A stretch of DNA of 64,000 nt. It comes from Paraburkholderia gardini (lineage in GTDB: Bacteria > Pseudomonadota > Gammaproteobacteria > Burkholderiales > Burkholderiaceae). The notes beneath the pieces are model-generated. The model was given only the letters and a program-made list of their open reading frames with translations, was not told where the DNA came from and searched no databases. The DNA is taken from assembly GCF_907164575.1 (NCBI RefSeq), contig NZ_CAJQYY010000004.1:1-64000 (forward strand), written 5' to 3'. The first letter of the stretch is position 1. Each line of letters opens with the position of its first letter. Made by a program: the position numbers and the translations under genes. This document shows, one piece after another, positions 57,578 through 64,000 of this stretch.

Positions 57578-57896
57578 GGCGTGCGGGGGACGGTCCTGAC
57601 TGTTTCGGCTGCACCCGGAGATGCGCCAACTGATTGTTTCCTGAGCCGCTGATTATACGGGATCGGCGAGCACGGAGAGCGGCATGAGGCGGCCAGGACA
57701 CAACGTTAGCCATCCGGCCATGTTTTTCCCGCTGAGGGGCGTGGGATGGGGCTTCGCGGCCTCAGATCCGTCCTATGCCATCCGGCCGATGGGTCTCCTG
57801 ACGGGAATCGCTTAAGATTCTGGACATCGTTACGGCATCGCGCACCCCGCCGCATGCATGCCGCGCAATCATGCTTCAAGGAGACACGAACAGAAT
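57578..57896. promoter_or_regulatory. 319-base divergent region between alaS and the CoA transferase
   Basis: No gene is seen here. It holds a minus-strand TATAAT (57652-57657) for alaS and two copies of the dispersed GCCATCCGGCC motif in the direction of the CoA transferase gene (57709-57719 and, extended to GCCATCCGGCCGAT, 57777-57790). TTAAGAT starts 21 bases after the second copy, the same layout as in front of the iron alcohol dehydrogenase. Confidence 0.5.
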
Positions 57897-59117
57897 ATGG
57901 GCGCCCTCAGTCATATCCGCGTGCTGGACCTCACACGCGTGCTCGCCGGTCCATGGTGCGCACAGACCCTTGCCGATTTCGGCGCTGACGTCATCAAGAT
58001 CGAACGCCCCGAAGTGGGCGACGACACCCGTCATTGGGGCCCTCCGTACCTGAAAACGCCGGATGGCGAAGACACGCGCGAGGCTGCGTATTACCTCGCG
58101 GCGAACCGCAACAAGCGTTCGGTCACCGTCGACATCGCCACGCCCGAAGGGCAGCAGATCATCCGCGATCTCGCCGCGCAAAGCGACGTCGTGCTCGAGA
58201 ACTACAAGGTCGGCCAGCTGAAAAAATATGGGCTCGACTATGCGTCGCTGAAGGAAGTGAAACCGGACATCGTCTACTGCTCGGTCACGGGTTTCGGCCA
58301 GACAGGCCCGTACGCGCAGCGGGCGGGCTACGACTTCATCATCCAGGGCATTGGCGGATTCATGAGCATCACCGGCGAGCGCGACGCGCTGCCCGGCGGC
58401 GGCCCGCAAAAAGCCGGTGTCGCCATCGCCGACCTGATGACCGGCATGTACTCGACCATTGCCGTGCTGACCGCGCTCACCCATCGCGACCGGACGGGCG
58501 AAGGCCAGTACATCGACATGGCGTTGCTGGACGTTCAGGTGGCGATGCTCGCCAACATGAACTCGAACTTCCTTGCGAGCGGCAAGCCGCCCGTGCGCTG
58601 GGGCAACGCGCACGCGAACATCGTGCCCTACCAGACGTTCCAGACGAGCGACAGCTGGATCATCGTCGCGGTTGGCAATGACGGGCAGTTTCGCAAGTTC
58701 GTCGAAGCAGGCAACCGGCCTGAACTCGCCGACGACGAGCGTTTCTCGACCAACCCGGCGCGGGTACGCAACCGCGAAACGCTCGTGCCGCTGCTGGCCG
58801 ATATGGTCCGGCTGCGTGGCAAGCAGGAATGGATCGCCGCGCTGGAGGCGTCGGGTGTGCCGTGTGGGCCGATCAATGACCTCGGTGAGGTATTCGAGAA
58901 CGAGCAGGTCGTCGCGCGCGGAATGCAGGTTGACCTGCCGCATCCGTCCGGCGGGACAGTGAAGCTGGTGCGCAATCCCGTCCGGATGAGCGCGACCCCG
59001 CCGGAAGCGGCCGCCCATCCGCCGACACTCGGCGAGCACACCGATGAGATATTGCGCACCGTGCTGGGGTTCGACGAAACCCGCATCGCGGAGTTAAAGG
59101 CGCGGTCGGTGATCTGA
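57897..59117 (+). CDS. CaiB/BaiF (class III) CoA transferase
   Basis: A 406-residue family III CoA transferase, which moves CoA between carboxylic acids without a free acyl phosphate. Features: LDLTRVLAGPWCAQTLADFG at the N-terminus, ADVIKIERPEVGDDTR, NRNKRSVTVD, TGFGQTGPYAQRAGYD, and the predicted catalytic aspartate Asp179 in VAIADLMTGMYST. Members act on glutarate, succinate, carnitine, itaconate and others; the sequence alone does not choose, though glutarate/succinyl-CoA type is common in this group. The ATG at 57897 follows AAGGAGAC at a longish distance (about 14 bases). Confidence 0.88.
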   Translation: MGALSHIRVLDLTRVLAGPWCAQTLADFGADVIKIERPEVGDDTRHWGPPYLKTPDGEDTREAAYYLAANRNKRSVTVDIATPEGQQIIRDLAAQSDVVLENYKVGQLKKYGLDYASLKEVKPDIVYCSVTGFGQTGPYAQRAGYDFIIQGIGGFMSITGERDALPGGGPQKAGVAIADLMTGMYSTIAVLTALTHRDRTGEGQYIDMALLDVQVAMLANMNSNFLASGKPPVRWGNAHANIVPYQTFQTSDSWIIVAVGNDGQFRKFVEAGNRPELADDERFSTNPARVRNRETLVPLLADMVRLRGKQEWIAALEASGVPCGPINDLGEVFENEQVVARGMQVDLPHPSGGTVKLVRNPVRMSATPPEAAAHPPTLGEHTDEILRTVLGFDETRIAELKARSVI

Positions 59118-59290
59118 CGGGTGGTGGTTCTCCGGCCGGTCTCGAAGGTGGTCTGCGCACATCCGGGGGACGCGGGCGGCCGCCGCGCCCGAACCCGGTC
59201 GCGCGGCAGCGGCACCGGCCGCTCTTTAGCCCACGCTCCAGCTACGATCAAACCGCCCGAAAACCTCGCTAAACCCGAGCTAAACCCGCT

Positions 59291-59845
59291 TTAGACCGCC
59301 TCGACCAGCGACTCCAGCCAGCACATTCCCTCGGGCCAGTCGCCGAGACCGCTTTCGCCGTTGATATGACCGCGCGGGCCGATGTCAAACCAGGCGCTCT
59401 GCCACGCCCTGGCGCAGGCCCGTGAAAACGCGACGCCGCCGTATGGGTCGTCCGTGCTGGCGACCACGATCGTCGGAAACGGCAAGGGCGCCATCGGCAC
59501 GGGCGCAAACCCGGACGCATCCACCGGAAATTGCGCCCCCGCCGGATCGGGCACCGCGACCAGCAACGCCCCCGCCACCTTCGCAATCTGCGTGGCGTAC
59601 GCGTACTGCGTGGCCCAGAACGCGACAGCCAGGCAACCGAGGCTGTGCGCGGCGAACATCACCGGCGCATCGGCGGCGGCCACGGCTTCGTCCAGCGTGC
59701 GGCACCATGCGTCGCGCACCGGGTAATCCCAATCCGGCATCTGGACGCGGGCGAATTCAGGATGTGCCGCTTCCCAGCGCGTCTGCCAGTGACCCTCGCC
59801 GGAATTCTGATAGCCCGGCAGAACCAGAACGTTATGTGTCGTCAT
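59291..59845 (-). CDS. RBBP9/YdeN-family alpha/beta hydrolase
   Basis: A 184-residue small serine hydrolase of the RBBP9/YdeN family. VLVLPGYQNSGEGHWQTRWE at the N-terminus, the nucleophile in FAAHSLGCLAVAFW, the acid in ASTDDPYGG and the histidine in GPRGHINGESGLGDWPEG together give the full triad and the family-specific ending. Bacterial members have no settled function. It lies downstream of ggt with 34 bases between them in the same direction, so co-transcription is likely. Confidence 0.9.
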   Translation of the reverse strand: MTTHNVLVLPGYQNSGEGHWQTRWEAAHPEFARVQMPDWDYPVRDAWCRTLDEAVAAADAPVMFAAHSLGCLAVAFWATQYAYATQIAKVAGALLVAVPDPAGAQFPVDASGFAPVPMAPLPFPTIVVASTDDPYGGVAFSRACARAWQSAWFDIGPRGHINGESGLGDWPEGMCWLESLVEAV

Positions 59846-59879
59846 CGCGGTTCCCCGATTTGTAGTTCGTTATCGTATT

Positions 59880-61640
59880 TCAGTGAAACACCCGTCCGAC
59901 ACCCGCACCACGCGGGTCGGCGGCAGGCTCCGGCGTCGTGCCTTCCACGCGGATCATCTGGACATCGCCGTTGAACTTCTGCCCTTCCAGCGTGTAGCCG
60001 AGACCTTTCAACTGGCCGGCCAGTTCGCCCGTTATCGGATGATACGGCTCCCAGTAGATTGTCTTCGGCGGCAGCAGTTGATGATGAAAGCGCATCGCGG
60101 CCAGCGCGTCGGCAGGCGGCATGCCGAAATCATAGAGATTCGTCATCACCTGGAAGATCGACGTGAAAATGCGCGAACCGCCGGGCGTGCCGATCACGAG
60201 CGAAACCTTGCCGTCTTTCAGCAGGATGGTCGGCGTCATCGAAGAAAGTGGCCGGCGACCCGGCGCAATCGTATTGACGTCGCCGCTCGTGACGCCGAAC
60301 TGGTTCGGCGTGCCGGCCTTCGCGACGAAGTCGTCCATTTCGTCGTTCAGCGCGAAGCCTGCGTTGTCCACCACCACGCCCGATCCGAACGGCCCGTTGA
60401 GCGTGTACGTGTTCGACACCGCGTTGCCCCATTTGTCGACGACCGAAAAGTGCGTCGTCTCGGCGCGCTCGGGCATCGAATCGCCGAGGCCCGGCTTGAC
60501 CGGCGTCGCGCCCGGCACTTCGTCGGGCGTCACCTCATCGGCGCGCTGCGCGAGGTAAGCGTCGTCGATCAGTTTGTCGACGGGCACGTGATACGAATCC
60601 GGGTCGCCCATGTACTGCTGCCGGTCGGCAAACACGCGATCTTCGATCTGCGCGACCAGATGAATGTACGCCGACGAATTCAGGTCGAGCCCGGCGAACG
60701 CGGGCTTCAGATCGGCCTTCATCTTCAGCAGCTGGATGAGCCCCACACCGCCCGAACTCGGCGGCGGCGCGGTGACGATCCGATAGCCGTTCCAGTCGGC
60801 CGTCACCGGCTGGCGCCACACGGCCTTGTATTGCACCAGATCGGTCTTCGAAAGAAGGCCGTGGCCGTACATTTGAGAACTGATGAGGTCCGCAGTCTTG
60901 CCTTCGTAGAATTCACGGCCGCCGTCGCTCGCGATACGCGAAAGCGTCTGCGCCAGTTCAGGCTGGCGGAACGTCGCGCCCGCCTTCAGCCCCGCGAAAT
61001 ACACGCTGAAATTGGTCTTGCCGGCGAAACTTTTCGATGCATATTCGGCGCGCTTCTGCAGCCACGGCTCGACGACGAAGCCATCGGTGGCGTATTTGAT
61101 CGCCGGGGCGAGCACCTGCTTCCACTTCAGTTTGCCGAAGCGACGCTGCGCTTCCCACATGCCGTCGACGGTGCCCGGCACCGCCACGGCCCGGAACCCG
61201 ACGAGGCTCATGCCCGGCACCGGGTTGCCCTTGTCGTCCAGATACATGTCGCGGGTCGCCTGCTGCGGCGCGCGTTCGCGATAATCGAGGAAGTACGGCT
61301 TGCCGTCGACGTAGAGCGTCATGAATCCGCCGCCGCCGATATTGCCCGCATCCGGATAGGTGACCGCAAGCGTGAACGCGATGGCGACGGCCGCATCGAC
61401 CGCGTTGCCGCCCGCGGCGAAAATCTGCTGGGCCGTGTCCGCGCTGTAGCGGTCGGGCACAGCCACGGCCGACGCGTCGAGCACCGCTTTCGGCGGCGGC
61501 GTTCTGGCGAGCGCCGGTGCGGCGGGCACGAAACTGCCAGCCAGGGCGACGACGAGCGTCGCCGCGCCCAGACGCCGGATCAGGGCAAGGGGCAGCGGGA
61601 CGAAAGGCGCGCAATGCGCGTCGTGCGTGGAATCGGGCAT
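59880..61640 (-). CDS. ggt: Gamma-glutamyltransferase (periplasmic)
   Basis: A 586-residue N-terminal nucleophile hydrolase that transfers or hydrolyses gamma-glutamyl groups, for example from glutathione, in the periplasm. A signal peptide (LALIRRLGAATLVVALAGSF ... APALA) opens the protein. The large subunit has YPDAGNIGGGGFM and DYRERAPQQATRDM; self-cleavage is expected before Thr395 in ETTHFSVVDKWGNAVSNTYT; the small subunit has NDEMDDF, RRPLSSMTPTI and TPGGSRIFT. The ATG at 61638-61640 has GGAG nine bases upstream; the ATG at 61670 lacks a ribosome site. Confidence 0.94.
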   Translation of the reverse strand: MPDSTHDAHCAPFVPLPLALIRRLGAATLVVALAGSFVPAAPALARTPPPKAVLDASAVAVPDRYSADTAQQIFAAGGNAVDAAVAIAFTLAVTYPDAGNIGGGGFMTLYVDGKPYFLDYRERAPQQATRDMYLDDKGNPVPGMSLVGFRAVAVPGTVDGMWEAQRRFGKLKWKQVLAPAIKYATDGFVVEPWLQKRAEYASKSFAGKTNFSVYFAGLKAGATFRQPELAQTLSRIASDGGREFYEGKTADLISSQMYGHGLLSKTDLVQYKAVWRQPVTADWNGYRIVTAPPPSSGGVGLIQLLKMKADLKPAFAGLDLNSSAYIHLVAQIEDRVFADRQQYMGDPDSYHVPVDKLIDDAYLAQRADEVTPDEVPGATPVKPGLGDSMPERAETTHFSVVDKWGNAVSNTYTLNGPFGSGVVVDNAGFALNDEMDDFVAKAGTPNQFGVTSGDVNTIAPGRRPLSSMTPTILLKDGKVSLVIGTPGGSRIFTSIFQVMTNLYDFGMPPADALAAMRFHHQLLPPKTIYWEPYHPITGELAGQLKGLGYTLEGQKFNGDVQMIRVEGTTPEPAADPRGAGVGRVFH

Positions 61641-62053
61641 CCGTGAAACTCCAGGAACTGAAGGCGCCATGTTGCCGAACGGCGGGCCTTCGGGCAAGAC
61701 AAACGGTCCGGCGAACGTCCACATGAAGGGGCAATCGCCGCGACAGCGGCTCAAGCGGGTTTGACGGGGCCGGCGGACACGTCAAAGGGGTCGGCGGACC
61801 GTTTTCAGCCGTCGAAAAGTCTGTGGCGACAGCGCCACCGGCAGGCGGCCCGTGCCGCGACGCTCGCATTCTGGCCAGGCGGCGCCCACGCGGACAACGC
61901 GTTTTACCTCCTGTTGCACGCTGTAACAGCGTCCGGGCGAAGTCCTCACTCCGGCCGCGTGCCACGTGAACCCTGTCGCTCCCTGACTGGTCAGGTAGAA
62001 TTGACAGATAAGCGGGCGCATCGCGCGTCCTCGAACGACTTTCACCATCACGC
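61641..62053. promoter_or_regulatory. 413-base divergent region between ggt and glnS
   Basis: No gene is seen. Two perfect palindromes are present: ACGCTGT-A-ACAGCGT (61918-61932) and CCTGAC-TG-GTCAGG (61983-61996). TAGAAT immediately after the second (61997-62002) is a possible -10 box for glnS, which would place the palindrome over the spacer and make it a plausible repressor site. The minus strand has a strong AGGAGG at ~61906-61911 with only a 30-codon frame after it. Confidence 0.4.
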
Positions 62054-63763
62054 ATGAATACCGAACGTAACGAAGCGCCCGCGGCATCCAATTTCATCCG
62101 CAACATCATCGATGACGACAACCGCTCCGGAAAGTGGGGCCAGCGCGTGGAAACACGCTTCCCGCCCGAGCCGAACGGCTATCTGCATATCGGCCACGCG
62201 AAGAGCATCTGCCTGAATTTCGGCATTGCGAGCAGCTACGGCGGCGTGTGCCACCTGCGTTTCGACGATACGAATCCGGAAAAGGAAAGCGTCGAGTACG
62301 TCGATTCGATCATCGACGCCGTCACGTGGCTCGGCTTCGAGTGGACGAAGGACGACAAGGAACAGCTGTATTACGCGAGCGATTACTACGACAGGCTGTA
62401 TGCGTTCGCCGAGCTGCTGATCGAACGCGGCAAGGCGTATGTCGACAGCCAGTCGGCGGAAGACATGCGCGCGAACCGCGGCTCGGCCACCGAGCCGGGC
62501 ACGCCGTCGCTGTTCCGTGAGCGCACGGTGCAGGAAAATCTCGACCTCTTCCGCCGCATGAAAGCGGGCGAGTTCAAGGAAGGCGAGCACGTGCTGCGCG
62601 CGAAGATCGACATGGCATCGCCGAACTTCAACATGCGCGATCCGGTGATCTACCGCATCCGCTTCGCGCATCATTACCGCACCGGCGACACATGGTGCGT
62701 GTATCCGATGTACGACTACACGCACTGCATTTCGGACGCGCTGGAAAACATCACGCATTCGCTGTGCACGCTCGAATTCGAGGATCACCGTCCGCTGTAC
62801 GACTGGATCCTGAACGAACTGGCGGACGCCGGCGTATTCACGCGTCCGCTGCCGCAACAGATCGAATTCTCGCGCCTGAACCTCACGTACGCGATCACCA
62901 GCAAGCGCAAGCTGCTGCAACTCGTGACTGAAGGCCACGTCGAGGGCTGGGACGACCCGCGCATGCCGACCATCGTCGGTGTACGCCGGCGCGGTTTCAC
63001 GCCGGGGAGCATCAAGCTGTTCTGCGAGCGTATCGGCATCACCAAGGTCGATTCGTGGATCGACATGAGCGTGCTCGAAGGCGCGCTGCGCGACGACCTC
63101 GACGACAAGGCGCCGCGTACCGCCGCCGTGCTCGATCCGGTGAAGCTGATCATCGACAACTTCCCGGAAGGCACGATCGAGGAATGCAGCGCGCCGGTCC
63201 ATCCGCATCATCCGGAAATGGGCACGCGCACGTTCCCCATTTCGCGCGAACTGTGGATCGAGCGTGACGACTTCGTCGAAACGCCGCCGAAGGGTTACTT
63301 CCGGCTCTTCCCGGGCAACAAGGTGCGGTTGCGCTACGGCTATGTGGTCGAATGCACGGGCGCCGAAAAAGACGCCGACGGCAACGTGATCGCCGTGCAC
63401 TGCAATTACTTCCCGGACAGCAAGTCGGGCACCGAAGGCGCGAACACGTACAAGGTGAAGGGCAACATCCATTGGGTCAGCGCCGCGCATGCGCTGCCGG
63501 CTGAAGTCCGTATTTACGACCGGCTGTTCCGCGAACCGCAGCCCGACGCAGGCGGCCGCGATTTCCTCGAAGCGCTGAATCCGGATTCGAAGCGTGTCGT
63601 CAACGCATACCTTGAACCGGGTCTGAAGGACGTACCGCCGGAGCAGCGTTTCCAGTTCGAGCGACAAGGTTATTTTGTTGCCGATCGCTACGATTCGAAA
63701 CCGGAAAAACCGGTTTTCAACCGTATCGTGACTTTGCGGGACAGCTGGGGCAAGCCGGCGTAA
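62054..63763 (+). CDS. glnS: Glutaminyl-tRNA synthetase
   Basis: A 569-residue class I aminoacyl-tRNA synthetase charging tRNA-Gln. The HIGH box is in [20 protein letters not shown] and the KMSKS-like loop is [17 protein letters not shown] and [19 protein letters not shown] are typical of GlnRS, and the C-terminal beta-barrel anticodon domains are complete. The ATG at 62054 ([14 protein letters not shown]) is the family start. Having GlnRS fits a betaproteobacterium. A 10-bp stem-loop follows in the gap before the next gene. Confidence 0.97.
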   Translation: MNTERNEAPAASNFIRNIIDDDNRSGKWGQRVETRFPPEPNGYLHIGHAKSICLNFGIASSYGGVCHLRFDDTNPEKESVEYVDSIIDAVTWLGFEWTKDDKEQLYYASDYYDRLYAFAELLIERGKAYVDSQSAEDMRANRGSATEPGTPSLFRERTVQENLDLFRRMKAGEFKEGEHVLRAKIDMASPNFNMRDPVIYRIRFAHHYRTGDTWCVYPMYDYTHCISDALENITHSLCTLEFEDHRPLYDWILNELADAGVFTRPLPQQIEFSRLNLTYAITSKRKLLQLVTEGHVEGWDDPRMPTIVGVRRRGFTPGSIKLFCERIGITKVDSWIDMSVLEGALRDDLDDKAPRTAAVLDPVKLIIDNFPEGTIEECSAPVHPHHPEMGTRTFPISRELWIERDDFVETPPKGYFRLFPGNKVRLRYGYVVECTGAEKDADGNVIAVHCNYFPDSKSGTEGANTYKVKGNIHWVSAAHALPAEVRIYDRLFREPQPDAGGRDFLEALNPDSKRVVNAYLEPGLKDVPPEQRFQFERQGYFVADRYDSKPEKPVFNRIVTLRDSWGKPA

Positions 63764-63803
63764 GCTGGACAGCTCCACTGATCGCCGGGCAGGTGAACCC
63801 GGC

Positions 63804-63839
63804 CCGGGGCACGGATATTCGCCGGCAAACGTGCCCCGG
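63804..63839. other. Stem-loop between glnS and the following secreted protein gene
   Basis: CCGGGGCACG (63804-63813) and CGTGCCCCGG (63830-63839) form a perfect 10-bp stem with a 16-base loop. No T-run follows, so it is not a standard intrinsic terminator; it could mark the end of the glnS message or act in the leader of the next gene. Confidence 0.5.
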
Positions 63840-63913
63840 TGCGTCTCATGACATCGACAGGACGTTGCGGCACGGCGCGGTTCTCGAAGACGCACGCCCT
63901 TCCCGGAGGAGCA

Positions 63914-64000
63914 ATGAAGTTCGCAGCCCGTTTCCGGCTGATCGCATGCGTCGCGGCGGCTACGTTCGCTTGCGGCGCCCATGCTGATGAACTGACCGGT
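63914..64000 (+). CDS. Start of a secreted protein, possibly a glutamate/aspartate ABC transporter binding protein (cut by window end)
   Basis: Only 29 codons are in the window. They encode a signal peptide: MKFAARFRLIACVAAATFAC, then GAHADELTG, with a likely cleavage after AHA. GGAGGAG lies four bases before the ATG, a strong ribosome site. From memory, ADELTG after such a signal begins the glutamate/aspartate binding protein (GltI type) in Burkholderia relatives, where it often follows glnS; with so little sequence this is a suggestion only. Confidence 0.6.
   Translation, partial: MKFAARFRLIACVAAATFACGAHADELTG

Noticed and set aside
57706..57790. Pair of GCCATCCGGCC copies as insertion-sequence ends or attachment sites
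   Set aside because: They are in direct orientation, only 68 bases apart, with no transposase or integrase gene nearby; a regulatory motif fits better.
61818..61911. Strong AGGAGG on the minus strand followed by a TTG and 30 codons
   Set aside because: The frame is short, arginine/tryptophan-rich and has no family resemblance; probably a chance match in a promoter region.
62048..63982. 644-codon minus-strand frame opposite glnS
   Set aside because: Arginine/valine/histidine-rich shadow of glnS with no recognisable domain; glnS on the plus strand is certain.

Overview
This 64 kb window is GC-rich chromosomal DNA with dense, gap-free coding and strong G/C at third codon positions. Gene content and order (aroC, a fused LplT/PlsC-like protein, metY, a YihY-wrbA pair, a ligand-exporting AaeXAB-type efflux operon, uvrD-valS-galU, a complete inositol cluster, alaS, glnS) point to a betaproteobacterium of the Burkholderia sensu lato group, most like Paraburkholderia. 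That genus-level placement is inference from remembered gene families, not from a search. I see no tRNA, rRNA, CRISPR array, insertion sequence, prophage or clear pseudogene. The two edge genes are cut by the window.

Layout. 1-7.6 kb: end of electron-transfer flavoprotein dehydrogenase, aroC, a fused lysophospholipid transporter/acyltransferase, a CBS-domain protein, then metY coupled to an alpha/beta hydrolase and a DUF962/Mpo1-like protein. 7.6-13 kb: yihY divergent from wrbA-DUF2069, an FAD-linked 2-hydroxyacid dehydrogenase and a metallophosphoesterase. 13-19 kb: a LysR regulator divergent from a four-gene aromatic-acid efflux operon (outer-membrane lipoprotein, FUSC pump, DUF1656, HlyD adaptor). 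A large hairpin element closes this operon against a convergent chemoreceptor gene. 21-25 kb: a fosmidomycin-resistance-type MFS pump and propionyl-CoA synthetase. 25-33 kb: uvrD overlapping an MTA/SAH nucleosidase gene, then valS, galU and tusA.

32.7-45 kb is the most coherent accessory block, a myo-inositol uptake and catabolism locus. On the minus strand lie rpiR, iolG and a second Gfo/Idh dehydrogenase. Divergently run a sugar ABC transporter (binding protein, permease, single-domain ATPase), a kinase-aldolase fusion iolC-DUF2090, iolD, iolE and iolB. The shared control region carries an exact GGAA-N6-TTCC palindrome, the type of site known for rhizobial RpiR-type IolR. Together the genes take inositol to dihydroxyacetone phosphate and malonate semialdehyde; iolA is not in the window.

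45-50.4 kb (minus strand) is a five-gene unit: iron-containing alcohol dehydrogenase, 4HBT thioesterase, LivH-like permease, a LivM-LivG fusion, and a LivF whose Walker A lysine is arginine. It has no binding-protein gene, so its substrate is open. 50.6-64 kb: a Nudix hydrolase, threonine aldolase, a YbfB/YjiJ-type MFS gene divergent from a LysR gene, alaS, a CaiB-type CoA transferase, an RBBP9-like hydrolase, ggt, glnS, and the first codons of a secreted protein.

The window is mostly core metabolism. The best leads are regulatory or architectural: the inositol operator, a 29-bp perfect inverted repeat in the efflux control region, a 21-bp inverted repeat before the FAD dehydrogenase, a 105-nt hairpin element, a dispersed GCCATCCGGCCGAT-type motif in front of several genes, and the thioesterase-Liv operon.
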